From: Comamonas terrae
GTDB taxonomy: Bacteria > Pseudomonadota > Gammaproteobacteria > Burkholderiales > Burkholderiaceae_C
Assembly: GCF_001544075.1 (NCBI RefSeq)
Contig: NZ_BCNT01000001.1
Coordinates: 558,001 to 622,000, forward strand
Direction: 5' to 3'
Length of the DNA: 64,000 nt
Shown here: positions 1 to 7,536 of the stretch, in pieces
Layout: each line of letters starts with the position of its first letter
Numbering within the stretch: position 1 is the first letter of the stretch
The notes under the pieces: generated by a model
Databases searched by the model: none
Told to the model about the DNA's origin: nothing
The model's input: only the letters and a program-made list of their open reading frames with translations
Position numbers and translations under genes: made by a program

Positions 1-1
1 T

Positions 2-1612
2 CTGGCCGAGGAGATCATCGGCGAGGAGCTGTCGCCGTGCGTCGGCACCCGCGGCAAGTACTCTGCCAGCTTCGACGGCCTGACCTTTATGAACGACGTG
101 GCTTTCGAGCACAAGACACTCAACAGCACCCTGCGCGAGGTCCTGGTGCCCGGCTGCACGGGCGCCGACCTGCCGCTGCAGTACCGGGTGCAGATGGAGC
201 AGCAGGCCATGGTCTCCGGTTGCGAACGCATTTTGTTCATGGCCAGCAAGTGGACGGCCGAAGGCCTGCCGGTCGAGGAGTATCACTGCTGGTACGAGCC
301 CGACGCCGAGCTGCGCGCCCAGATCATCGCCGGCTGGGAGCAGATCGAGAAAGACGTGGCAGCCTACGACGCCAGCGCGCCGCAGCCGGCGCCCGCAGTG
401 GCCGAGCCCGTGGAAAGCCTGCCTGCCGTGGCCGTCCAGCTGCAGGGCAGCCTTGCTGTGGTGTCGAATCTGGACAAGTTCGGCGATGCCCTGCGCGGCT
501 TCATCAGCCGCATGGTGTCCAAGCCAAGCACCGACCAGGAGTTCGCGGATGCCGATGCCGAGTGCAAAGCGCTGAAGAAGGCCGAGGACATGCTGGAGGC
601 GGCCGAGTCCAGCGCGCTGGCCCAAGTCAGCGACGTGGAGCTGCTGCGCCGCACTGTGGCCGACCTCAAGAACTTGGCGCGCACCACACGGCTGGCGCGC
701 GAAAAGTTGGTCGCAGCAGAGAAGGATGCTCGCCGCACGGCGCTGGTGACGGACGCCCAGAAGGAACTGGATGGGCACGTCACAGCGCTGAACCAGCGCC
801 TGGGCGCCAATTGGCTGCCTCGGATTGCGGGCGGCTTTGCGGAAACGATCAAGGGCAAGAAGTCGCTGACCAACATGCAGGACGCCGTGGCCGTGGCCTT
901 GACCAGCGCCAAGCACGAAGCCAATCAGCTGGCCAGCCGCCTGGAGACGAACCGGAAGCATCTCGTGCAGGAGGGTACCGACTGGATCGCCCTCTTTGCC
1001 GACTTCGCCACTGTGGGCACAAAGGCGCCCGAGGACTTCCAGGCCCTGGCCGCCCTGCGAATCGGTCAGCACAAGCAAGCCGAGGCCCAGCGCCTGGAGG
1101 CCGAGCGTGCACGGATCCGCGCCGAAGAGGAGGCCAAAGCGAAACGTGAAGCCGAGGCGAAGGTCAAGGCCGAACTGGAACAGCAGCGTCAGCAGGTGCA
1201 GCAACAGGTCCAGGCCGCTCAGGCCGACATCGCCCAAGCCCAGCAAGACGGCACGCTGGCCAAGCCGTTGGCAGATGACCTGTCCAGCCTTGTCGCTGAC
1301 CAAGCTGCCGAAGGTGTGGCCGGCATCGATGCCCAGCAGGCGATCAGCACAGCCAAGGCCAGCGCTGCAGTGGCGCCGGCTGCCGTGCCGGCCGAGGACG
1401 AGCCGGTGCTGACCCTGGGCCAGATCAACACCAGGATGGAGGCCCTGGGTCTGGGAAAGATATCGGCAGCCACCCTGGAGTTCCACGGCATCCCCTTCGC
1501 GAAGGAGCGCGCGGCCGTGCAGATCAAGGCCACCCAGGCGCGCCGGCTGATGCTGCTGATCTCGATGGGCGCGCGAAAGCTGGCCGACGAAGTACCGGCC
1601 ACCACCGTTTAA
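2..1612 (+). CDS. YqaJ-type (lambda-exonuclease-like) recombination nuclease with long C-terminal extension, 5' partial
   Basis: The reading frame is open from base 2, so the true start is upstream of the window and the ATG at 89 is internal. The visible N-terminal part carries YqaJ/lambda-exo signatures: SASFDGL (metal-binding Asp), then EHKTL (Glu and Lys of the nuclease core), then LQYRVQMEQQ and a WYEPD segment. This fold makes a 5'-3' dsDNA exonuclease that works with a single-strand annealing protein in phage recombination. The last ~350 residues are unusual. They form a predicted helical, charged region rich in Ala, Glu, Gln and Lys (coiled-coil-like around bases 1080-1330) and a small C-terminal domain ending ARKLADEVPATTV. 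The stop is followed by a stem-loop and then the HU-like gene, so it is probably co-transcribed with the downstream recombination genes. The nuclease assignment is strong; the role of the tail is unknown. Confidence 0.85.
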   Translation: MAEEIIGEELSPCVGTRGKYSASFDGLTFMNDVAFEHKTLNSTLREVLVPGCTGADLPLQYRVQMEQQAMVSGCERILFMASKWTAEGLPVEEYHCWYEPDAELRAQIIAGWEQIEKDVAAYDASAPQPAPAVAEPVESLPAVAVQLQGSLAVVSNLDKFGDALRGFISRMVSKPSTDQEFADADAECKALKKAEDMLEAAESSALAQVSDVELLRRTVADLKNLARTTRLAREKLVAAEKDARRTALVTDAQKELDGHVTALNQRLGANWLPRIAGGFAETIKGKKSLTNMQDAVAVALTSAKHEANQLASRLETNRKHLVQEGTDWIALFADFATVGTKAPEDFQALAALRIGQHKQAEAQRLEAERARIRAEEEAKAKREAEAKVKAELEQQRQQVQQQVQAAQADIAQAQQDGTLAKPLADDLSSLVADQAAEGVAGIDAQQAISTAKASAAVAPAAVPAEDEPVLTLGQINTRMEALGLGKISAATLEFHGIPFAKERAAVQIKATQARRLMLLISMGARKLADEVPATTV

Positions 1613-1619
1613 CCACCCC

Positions 1620-1638
1620 GCCCGGCCCTGCGCCGGGC
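1620..1638 (+). other. Intergenic stem-loop before the HU-like gene
   Basis: GCCCGG (1620-1625) pairs with CCGGGC (1633-1638) across a 7-base loop. It sits between the nuclease stop and the AAGGA ribosome binding site at 1646-1650. No T-tract follows, so it is not a classical terminator. It belongs to a series of hairpins placed just ahead of start codons in this operon. Confidence 0.6.
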
Positions 1639-1657
1639 ACACCCCAAGGAGCCTCCC

Positions 1658-1930
1658 GTGAACAAATCCGACCTGATCGACTACATCGCAACCGACGCCC
1701 TCATCACCAAATCGGAGGCCGGCCGGGCTCTCGATGCAGCGATCCATGCCATCCGCCACGCCCTCCAGAAAGGCAACGATGTCCACCTGAACGGCTTCGG
1801 CACCTTCAGCGTGGCCACGCGCGCCGGCCGCACCGGCCGCAACCCGCGCACTGGCGAGACCGTCACGATCGCCGCCGCGCGCGTGCCGAAGTTCAAGCCC
1901 GGCAAGCACCTGAAGGATGCCGTGAACTGA
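1658..1930 (+). CDS. Phage-encoded HU-family DNA-bending protein
   Basis: This is a 90-residue protein, the full HU/IHF length. It starts at GTG 1658 with AAGGA 8 bases upstream. The hallmark segment GFGTFSV is followed by the DNA-binding arm [15 protein letters not shown] and the C-terminal [15 protein letters not shown] bends DNA and would suit recombination, replication or packaging in a phage. It resembles the chromosomal HU at 18892-19164 in the beta arm but differs in the N-terminal helices ([19 protein letters not shown]), so it is a diverged paralogue and not a recent copy. It lies between the exonuclease and the acidic-tailed protein, in the likely recombination module. A strong terminator-like hairpin follows. 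Confidence 0.93.
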   Translation: MNKSDLIDYIATDALITKSEAGRALDAAIHAIRHALQKGNDVHLNGFGTFSVATRAGRTGRNPRTGETVTIAAARVPKFKPGKHLKDAVN

Positions 1931-1954
1931 TCAGCCCCGCAACGACTGCCCCTG

Positions 1955-1982
1955 GCCCGCTGCTACCCAGCGGGCTTTTTTT
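1955..1982 (+). terminator. Terminator-like hairpin between HU-like gene and next CDS
   Basis: GCCCGCTG (1955-1962) pairs perfectly with CAGCGGGC (1968-1975) across loop CTACC and is followed by seven Ts. It looks like a good intrinsic terminator, yet it ends only about 18 bases before the next start codon (2001), whose ribosome binding site AAAGGA is at 1990-1995. Confidence 0.8.
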
Positions 1983-2000
1983 CATTCCCAAAGGAACACC

Positions 2001-2693
2001 ATGGCCTTCGAACTGGCTGAACCCACAACAGTAGCGATCACTAACGCCAACCCCCGCCGCGAGTTGCACGGCGAAGAAAAGGTCCGCGCGATCGACCTTT
2101 CCTTCACCCTGACCGGCGAAAACACCCTGCTGGACTTGATCGAGCCGGGCCTGCGCGAGCACCACTATTGCAACAACGCGCTCAAGGACGGCCAGGATCC
2201 GCTCCCCGGCGTCGTCATCCCGTTGCCGAACCTGCGCCACCCGCAGCTTCCCCTGATCTACCACTATGGCAAGGGGCAGAAATGGCGCGGCTATCACTTC
2301 ATCTGGGACTGGGGCATCGACGAGAACCACGTCGATTTCACCGACGCGGTTCTGTCCGGCCTGCAGTACGAGTTGTCAGAGGGCGGCAGCGTGACCATCA
2401 AGGGCACGATCTCATACAACGGCGAGGAGCTGCAGGACAACGACCTCTTCGGCGAGCTGTCCGGCCTGGCCGCCGAAGGGGAAATCTCCATCAAGCTGCT
2501 CGCACCGGCCGAACTGGTCCAGGCCAAGAAGGGCTACCGCGCTGGCAAGCCCGACACGCCGCCGGCCAGGGACAGCGGCAGCGGCGAACTCGATTTCGAC
2601 GATGACGACGAAGACAGCGAGGAGGAAGGCGACGGCGAAGAACGCACGCCCGAATCCGCCTTCGCCGACTCGGTGCTGGGCGACCAGCAGTAA
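2001..2693 (+). CDS. Uncharacterised phage early protein with acidic tail (possible ssDNA-binding protein)
   Basis: This 230-residue protein starts at ATG 2001 with AAAGGA six bases upstream. I do not recognise the family by name. Residues ~1-190 are a mixed alpha/beta globular part (motifs KVRAIDLSFTLTGENTLLDLIEPGL and YHYGKGQKWRGYHFIWDWG). Residues ~193-215 are extremely acidic (LDFDDDDEDSEEEGDGEE). Phage single-strand binding proteins such as T7 gp2.5 end in acidic tails that recruit partners, and the gene lies in the exonuclease module, so an SSB or annealing-partner role is plausible. That is inference from position and tail only; no OB-fold motif can be proven by eye. Confidence 0.8.
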   Translation: MAFELAEPTTVAITNANPRRELHGEEKVRAIDLSFTLTGENTLLDLIEPGLREHHYCNNALKDGQDPLPGVVIPLPNLRHPQLPLIYHYGKGQKWRGYHFIWDWGIDENHVDFTDAVLSGLQYELSEGGSVTIKGTISYNGEELQDNDLFGELSGLAAEGEISIKLLAPAELVQAKKGYRAGKPDTPPARDSGSGELDFDDDDEDSEEEGDGEERTPESAFADSVLGDQQ

Positions 2694-2741
2694 CCCCTCA
2701 CCAGAGGCATGAGCACAGGGCGCGCTGCGCCTTGTCCTGAT

Positions 2742-3008
2742 TCACTCTGTCGGGAGGTCAGCTGCGATGACCGTTGGTGGATCCTCACCGTCTGCCAACT
2801 TCTCGCGAGCTACCTGATGGATCACTTCCCAGTGTTTGTCATAGGCCGCGCGATATCGGGAACTTTCGTCAGGCCCGTCGCCAACTCCCAGCGCGTCGAG
2901 AGCCGCGCCGGTAACGAAGCCTCGTTGCATGACCTCACCGGAAAGAAAGTCGAACCCTACCTTGCGTGGGTTCATCTTGTAGCTGGGATCTTTGTCGCAC
3001 TGGTCCAT
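2742..3008 (-). CDS. Small uncharacterised protein on the opposite strand of the phage operon
   Basis: The protein has 88 residues. Reading leftward, AGGGAGG sits 5 bases before the ATG at 3008, a strong ribosome binding site that supports a real gene. The + strand frame over the same bases has no such support. The sequence is soluble and charged, with a helix-like stretch (SSRYRAAYDKHWEVIHQVAREKL). I do not recognise the family and see no catalytic motif. It is the only gene in this operon pointing left, converging on the 230-aa protein gene and divergent from the helicase-methyltransferase gene. A regulatory or moron-type role is possible but unproven. Confidence 0.65.
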   Translation of the reverse strand: MDQCDKDPSYKMNPRKVGFDFLSGEVMQRGFVTGAALDALGVGDGPDESSRYRAAYDKHWEVIHQVAREKLADGEDPPTVIAADLPTE

Positions 3009-3048
3009 AAACGCCTCCCTATTTGAATCAGCTGAAGTTTATCCACCT

Positions 3049-3074
3049 GCCCGCATCGCGCGGGCTTTTGCTTT
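3049..3074 (+). terminator. Terminator-like hairpin just upstream of the helicase-methyltransferase start
   Basis: GCCCGC (3049-3054) pairs with GCGGGC (3060-3065), followed by TTTTGCTTTT. It ends about 10 bases before the ATG at 3085, repeating the pattern of hairpins abutting start codons seen across this operon. Confidence 0.6.
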
Positions 3075-3084
3075 TCTGGACCCT

Positions 3085-5622
3085 ATGACCGACACCTACG
3101 ACACATTCCTGCGCGCCAAGGTGACGCTGCCGACCGACACCGGGTTTCCTTGCGAGCCGCACGAAGTCAATCCTCTGCTCAAGCCCCACCAGGTGGCCAT
3201 GGTCTGCTGGGCCGTGCGAGGCGGCCGGCGAGCGCTCTTCGCGGCCTTCGGCCTGGGCAAGAGCGTGATGCAGCTCGAGATCGTGCGCATCACCCGCGCC
3301 AAGGCCGGCGGCATGGGCCTGATCGTGATCCCGCTGGGCGTGCGCCAAGAGTTCTTTCGGGACGCGGCCATGCTGGGCATCAAGGTCAAGTTCGTGCGCG
3401 CCATCGAGGACTGCGACGATCCGGAGGGCATCTACCTGACGAACTACGAGACGGTGCGGGACGGCAAGCTGGACCCGACGCGCTTCACCGTGGCCAGCTT
3501 GGACGAGGCCTCATGCCTGCGCGGCTTCGGCGGAACCAAGACCTTTCGCGAGTTCATGGCCCTGTTCGCCGGCGACCGCAAAACCATGGACGCGCGAGTG
3601 CGCACCGTTGGCGTGCCGTACCGATTCGTGGCCACGGCCACGCCGAGCCCCAACGAATTCATAGAGTTGCTGGCCTACTCGGCCTTTCTGGGGGTGATGG
3701 ACGTTGGCCAGGCCAAGACGCGGTTCTTCAAGCGCAACAGCGAGAAGGCCGACCAGCTGACGATCCACCCGCACAAGGAACGTGAATTCTGGATGTGGTG
3801 TGCCTCCTGGGGCCTGTTCGTGCAGCGGCCCAGTGACCTGGGCTTCAGCGACGAGGGGTACGAGCTGCCGCCACTGGACGTGCGCTGGCACGAGATCGCC
3901 GCCGACCACGAGCAGGCCGGCCACGAGGTCTACGGCCAGGCCCGCATGTTCAAGGCAGAGGCCATCGGGATCATCGAGGCCTCGCGCGAGAAGCGCGACA
4001 GCCTGCAGGCGCGCATCGCCAAGATGATGGAGATCCGGGCCGAGGACCCGGGCGCCCACCGAATCCTCTGGCACGACCTGGAAGCTGAGCGGCACGCGAT
4101 CGAGCGCGCGGTGCCCACGGCCGTCAGCGTCTACGGCAACCAGGATCTGGACGAGCGCGAGCAGGCCATCGTGGACTTCAGCGACGGCCGCATCCAAGAG
4201 CTGGCGGCCAAGCCCGTGATCGCGGGCAGCGGCTGCAACTTCCAGCGGCACTGTGCCTGGGCCGTGTTCCTGGGCATCGGCTTCAAGTTCAACGACTTCA
4301 TTCAGGCGATCCACCGGCTGCAGCGCTTCCTCCAGACGAAGGAGGTGCGCGTCGACCTGATCTACACCGAGGCCGAGCGCCAGATCCGAAGGGACCTGGA
4401 GCGCAAATGGGCCCAGCACCACGAAATGATGGCAAAAATGACAGAAATCATCCGCGAGTTCGGCCTATCCCAGGCTGGCATGGCCGCTTCCCTCACCCGC
4501 AAAATGGGCGTGGAGCGCACCGAGGTGAAAGGCGAGCGCTTCACCTGCGTCCACAACGACTGCGTGCGCGAGACGGCCGCCATGGCCGACAACAGCGTGG
4601 GCCTGGTGCTGACCAGCATCCCCTTCAGCACGCAGTACGAGTACTCGCCCAACTATGCGGACTTCGGCCACACCGACAACAACGAGCACTTCTTCCAGCA
4701 GATGGACTTTCTGGTGCCGCAGCTGTTGCGGGTGCTGCAGCCGGGCCGGATAGCCGCCATCCACGTCAAGGACAGGATCGTGCCCAGCGGCCTGGGTGAC
4801 CATGCCTTCCAGACGGTCTACCCTTTCCACCTGGACACGATCGAGTGCTTCCGGCGGCACGGCTTCGGCTACATGGGCATGAAGACCATCGTCACCGACG
4901 TGGTGCGCGAAAACAACCAGACCTATCGCCTGGGCTGGACCGAGCAGTGCAAAGACGGTACCAAGATGGGCGTGGGCATGCCGGAGTACTTGCTGATCTT
5001 CCGCAAGCCGCCGACCAGCACCGAGAAGACCTACGCGGACACGCCCGTGGTCAAGGACAAGGCCACCTATACCCGGGCCCGATGGCAGGCGGACGCGCAC
5101 GGCTTTGCGCGCAGCTCGGGCGACCGGCCGCTGCAGCCGGAGCACCTGGCCGGCCTTCCCCACGATGCGATCTACCAGCTGTTCAAGAAGCACAGCCTGC
5201 AGGAGGTCTACAACTATGAGCACCACGTGCGCATTGCCCAGCACCTGGAGGACGCCGGCCAGTTGCCGGTGACCTTCATGCTGCTACAGCCTCAGAGCTG
5301 GAGCGACGAGGTCTGGAGCGACATCACCCGCATGCTGACCTTGAACGGCGCCCAGTCGGCCAAGGGCAAGGAAATGCACCTGTGCCCGATGCAGTTCGAT
5401 ATCGCTGACCGGGCCATCGTGCAGTGGAGCAATCCGGGCGATGAGGTCTACGACCCTTTCGGCGGCCTGATGACTGTGCCCTACCGCGCTCTGAAGCTGG
5501 GCCGGCGCGGCCGCGGGTGCGAGCTATCGCTCCAGTACTTCCTCGATGGCGTCAGCTACTGCCAGGCCATGGAGCGCGAGATCAGCATGCCGTCCCTTTT
5601 CGATTCGCTCGAGCTGGCCTGA
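3085..5622 (+). CDS. Helicase-DNA methyltransferase fusion protein
   Basis: The likely start is ATG 3085 (845 aa). The frame stays open upstream, but that part overlaps the divergent gene and the hairpin. Residues ~1-430 are an SF2/SNF2-like motor: degenerate Walker A FGLGKS (55-60), Walker B-like LDEAS (139-143), an ATATPSP motif, and QAIHRLQR (407-414) matching helicase motif VI. Residues ~480-840 are an amino-methyltransferase of the beta type: catalytic-loop-like TSIPFS (510-515) comes first and the SAM-binding DPFGG (790-794) comes late. The usual catalytic motif is TSPPY or DPPY; here it is TSIPFS, so activity or base specificity may be altered. No nuclease motif is obvious. It is followed by a C5 methyltransferase gene, suggesting joint modification or protection of phage DNA. 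The fusion itself is clear from sequence; the biological role is inference. Confidence 0.85.
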   Translation: MTDTYDTFLRAKVTLPTDTGFPCEPHEVNPLLKPHQVAMVCWAVRGGRRALFAAFGLGKSVMQLEIVRITRAKAGGMGLIVIPLGVRQEFFRDAAMLGIKVKFVRAIEDCDDPEGIYLTNYETVRDGKLDPTRFTVASLDEASCLRGFGGTKTFREFMALFAGDRKTMDARVRTVGVPYRFVATATPSPNEFIELLAYSAFLGVMDVGQAKTRFFKRNSEKADQLTIHPHKEREFWMWCASWGLFVQRPSDLGFSDEGYELPPLDVRWHEIAADHEQAGHEVYGQARMFKAEAIGIIEASREKRDSLQARIAKMMEIRAEDPGAHRILWHDLEAERHAIERAVPTAVSVYGNQDLDEREQAIVDFSDGRIQELAAKPVIAGSGCNFQRHCAWAVFLGIGFKFNDFIQAIHRLQRFLQTKEVRVDLIYTEAERQIRRDLERKWAQHHEMMAKMTEIIREFGLSQAGMAASLTRKMGVERTEVKGERFTCVHNDCVRETAAMADNSVGLVLTSIPFSTQYEYSPNYADFGHTDNNEHFFQQMDFLVPQLLRVLQPGRIAAIHVKDRIVPSGLGDHAFQTVYPFHLDTIECFRRHGFGYMGMKTIVTDVVRENNQTYRLGWTEQCKDGTKMGVGMPEYLLIFRKPPTSTEKTYADTPVVKDKATYTRARWQADAHGFARSSGDRPLQPEHLAGLPHDAIYQLFKKHSLQEVYNYEHHVRIAQHLEDAGQLPVTFMLLQPQSWSDEVWSDITRMLTLNGAQSAKGKEMHLCPMQFDIADRAIVQWSNPGDEVYDPFGGLMTVPYRALKLGRRGRGCELSLQYFLDGVSYCQAMEREISMPSLFDSLELA

Positions 5623-5645
5623 CGCACTTCCATTCCATTCACCCA

Positions 5646-5672
5646 GCCCACCACCAGGTGGGCTTTCTTTTT
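5646..5672 (+). terminator. Terminator-like hairpin before the cytosine methyltransferase gene
   Basis: GCCCACC (5646-5652) and GGTGGGC (5657-5663) form a perfect 7-bp stem with loop ACCA, followed by TTTCTTTTT. It ends about 10 bases before the start codon at 5683. Confidence 0.7.
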
Positions 5673-5682
5673 GGGACACGTG

Positions 5683-7479
5683 ATGATCACCAAGGAAATC
5701 AAGCACTTCCACCTTTTCTGCGGCCTGGGCGGCGGCGCACGCGGCTTCAACCGGGCCAGCCCGCGCGTGGGCAACCTGCAGGCGCGCTTCCGCTGCCTGG
5801 GCGGCATCGACGTGGACGCGGCCAGCATCCGCGACTTCAGCCGCCTGACGGGCGTGCCCGGCACCGTGCTTGACCTGTTCGACCGCGAGCAGTACCGCAC
5901 CTTCCACGGCAGCGAGCCGCCGGCGGACTGGCGCGAGGCCACGGCCACCGACATCCAGCGCGCGGCAGGCGGCGAGCGCCCCCACATCGTTTTCCTCTCG
6001 GCTCCCTGCAAGGGCTTCAGCGGCCTGCTGTCCGAGGGCAAGAGCAAGACCGACAAGTACCAGGCCCTGAACCGCCTGACCCTGCGCGGCGTCTGGCTGA
6101 TGCTCGAGGCCTGGCACGACGACCCGCCGGAACTGATCATCTTCGAGAACGTGCCCAGGATTGCCACGCGCGGCCGGCACCTGCTGGACCAGATCGTCAG
6201 CCTGCTGCGCGCCTACGGCTACGCGGTGGCCGAGACGACGCACGACTGTGGCGAGATCGGCGGCCTGGCCCAGAGCCGCAAGCGTTTCCTGCTGGTGGCC
6301 CGGCACATCGAGAAGGTACCGCCCTTCCTGTACCAGCCCGATGCCAAGCCGCTGCGCGCCGTGGGCGACGTGCTGGGCCGCATGCTGCTGCCGGGCGACC
6401 TGCGCGCCGGTCCCATGCACCGCGTGCCGAGCCTGCAGTGGAAGACCTGGGTGCGGCTGGCGTTCGTGGAGGCCGGCTCGGACTGGCGCAGCCTGAATCG
6501 GCTGGCGGTCGAGGACGGAAAGCTGCGCGACTACCTGATCGTGCCAGAGATGCATGCCGGCGTCCTGGGCGTGCAGGGCTGGGAGCGGCCCAGCACCACC
6601 ATCACAGGCAAAGGCCGGCCAGCCTGCGGCAACTTTGCCGTGGCCGATCCACGCTTCGAGCAGTCCGCCCTGTGGAAAGACGGCCAAGCCTACGGCGTGC
6701 GCCGCTGGGACGGCAGCACCGGCACTGTGGCCGGCCAGCAGGGCCCTGGCCAGGGCGCGTACAGCGTGGCGGATCCTCGGCACCATGGCCCAGCCAAGCA
6801 CAGCAACGAGTTCCGCATCGTTCGCTGGGACCGGGCTTCCATGGCTGTGACCAGTGCTCACGGCACGGGCCAGGCCGTCGCCGACCCACGCGGCGGGGCC
6901 GACCCCTCGCAACTGCACGGCAAGCGCCATGTAACCGCCTGGATCGATCCGACACGCGCCGTTATCGCGGGCAGCACGTCGGGCGAAGGTGCATATGCCG
7001 TGGCAGATCCACGGCCGGGCATGCGCCGCGAGGCCGGCGACCATTACCTGACCGGCGGCCACTACGGCGTCGTGCCCTGGGAATCCTCGGCCGGAGCCGT
7101 CAGCGCCGCGGCCTGCCACGACAACGGCCGCTGGACTGTTGCCGACCCGCGCGCCATGCCGGCGCCGGCGGAAAAGCTGGTCTGCCGGATCGTGGCCGAG
7201 GACGGCACCTGGCACCGGCCCTTCACCACCCTGGAGCTGGCCGCCCTGCAGAGCCTCGTGGATCCAGAGGAGATGCTGGAACTGGACGGCTTGAGCGATC
7301 AGGCCTGGCGCGAGCGCATCGGCAATGCCGTCCCCAGCGCCGCCGGCGAGGCCATTGCCCACGTCATGGGCGAGACGCTGCTGCTGGCGTGGACTGGCGA
7401 GACCTTCCTGCTCTCGGCTCAGCCGATCTGGGTGCGGCCCATGGCTGTTGCCCTGTCCCTGCCTTCCGCAGCCGCCTGA
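5683..7479 (+). CDS. C5-cytosine DNA methyltransferase with VADPR-repeat insert
   Basis: The start is ATG 5683 (598 aa) with GGGA 6 bases upstream; a TTG at 5671 is in frame but inside the hairpin's T-tract. m5C methyltransferase motifs are in order: motif I GLGGGARGF (14-22), motif IV with the catalytic Cys in APCKGFSGL (Cys109), motif VI ENV (155-157), motif VIII QSRKRF (197-202) and motif X RIGNAVPSAAGEAI (545 onward). Between VIII and X, where the target recognition region should lie, the protein has a degenerate tandem repeat. Five VADPR units stand at residues 320, 362, 399, 440 and 486, each preceded by a W/V-rich segment ending in a Gly-rich turn. This repeat-built recognition region is unusual. 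No partner restriction enzyme is seen, so it is probably a solitary phage methylase. Confidence 0.93.
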   Translation: MITKEIKHFHLFCGLGGGARGFNRASPRVGNLQARFRCLGGIDVDAASIRDFSRLTGVPGTVLDLFDREQYRTFHGSEPPADWREATATDIQRAAGGERPHIVFLSAPCKGFSGLLSEGKSKTDKYQALNRLTLRGVWLMLEAWHDDPPELIIFENVPRIATRGRHLLDQIVSLLRAYGYAVAETTHDCGEIGGLAQSRKRFLLVARHIEKVPPFLYQPDAKPLRAVGDVLGRMLLPGDLRAGPMHRVPSLQWKTWVRLAFVEAGSDWRSLNRLAVEDGKLRDYLIVPEMHAGVLGVQGWERPSTTITGKGRPACGNFAVADPRFEQSALWKDGQAYGVRRWDGSTGTVAGQQGPGQGAYSVADPRHHGPAKHSNEFRIVRWDRASMAVTSAHGTGQAVADPRGGADPSQLHGKRHVTAWIDPTRAVIAGSTSGEGAYAVADPRPGMRREAGDHYLTGGHYGVVPWESSAGAVSAAACHDNGRWTVADPRAMPAPAEKLVCRIVAEDGTWHRPFTTLELAALQSLVDPEEMLELDGLSDQAWRERIGNAVPSAAGEAIAHVMGETLLLAWTGETFLLSAQPIWVRPMAVALSLPSAAA

Positions 7480-7499
7480 GCGCTGCCCCGCTACCTGCT

Positions 7500-7518
7500 G
7501 GCCTGCCTTGCGCAGGCC
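7500..7518 (+). other. Intergenic stem-loop before the Gp37/Gp68 gene
   Basis: GGCCTGC (7500-7506) pairs with GCAGGCC (7512-7518) across loop CTTGC, followed by a short ATTTCC. It is 18 bases from the ATG at 7537 and of the same class as the other pre-start hairpins of this operon. Confidence 0.55.
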
Positions 7519-7536
7519 ATTTCCATGGAGAAAGCA

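Noticed and set aside
2709-3026. 105-codon + strand frame opposite the small minus-strand gene
   Set aside because: The minus-strand frame has a strong ribosome binding site and better protein composition; the + frame has neither.
2992-3084. Upstream start of the helicase-methyltransferase at 2992
   Set aside because: It would overlap the start of the divergent gene and include a terminator-like hairpin; ATG 3085 begins the conserved-looking protein.
5671-5682. TTG start of the C5 methyltransferase at 5671
   Set aside because: It lies in the T-run of the upstream hairpin and overlaps the ribosome binding site used by ATG 5683.
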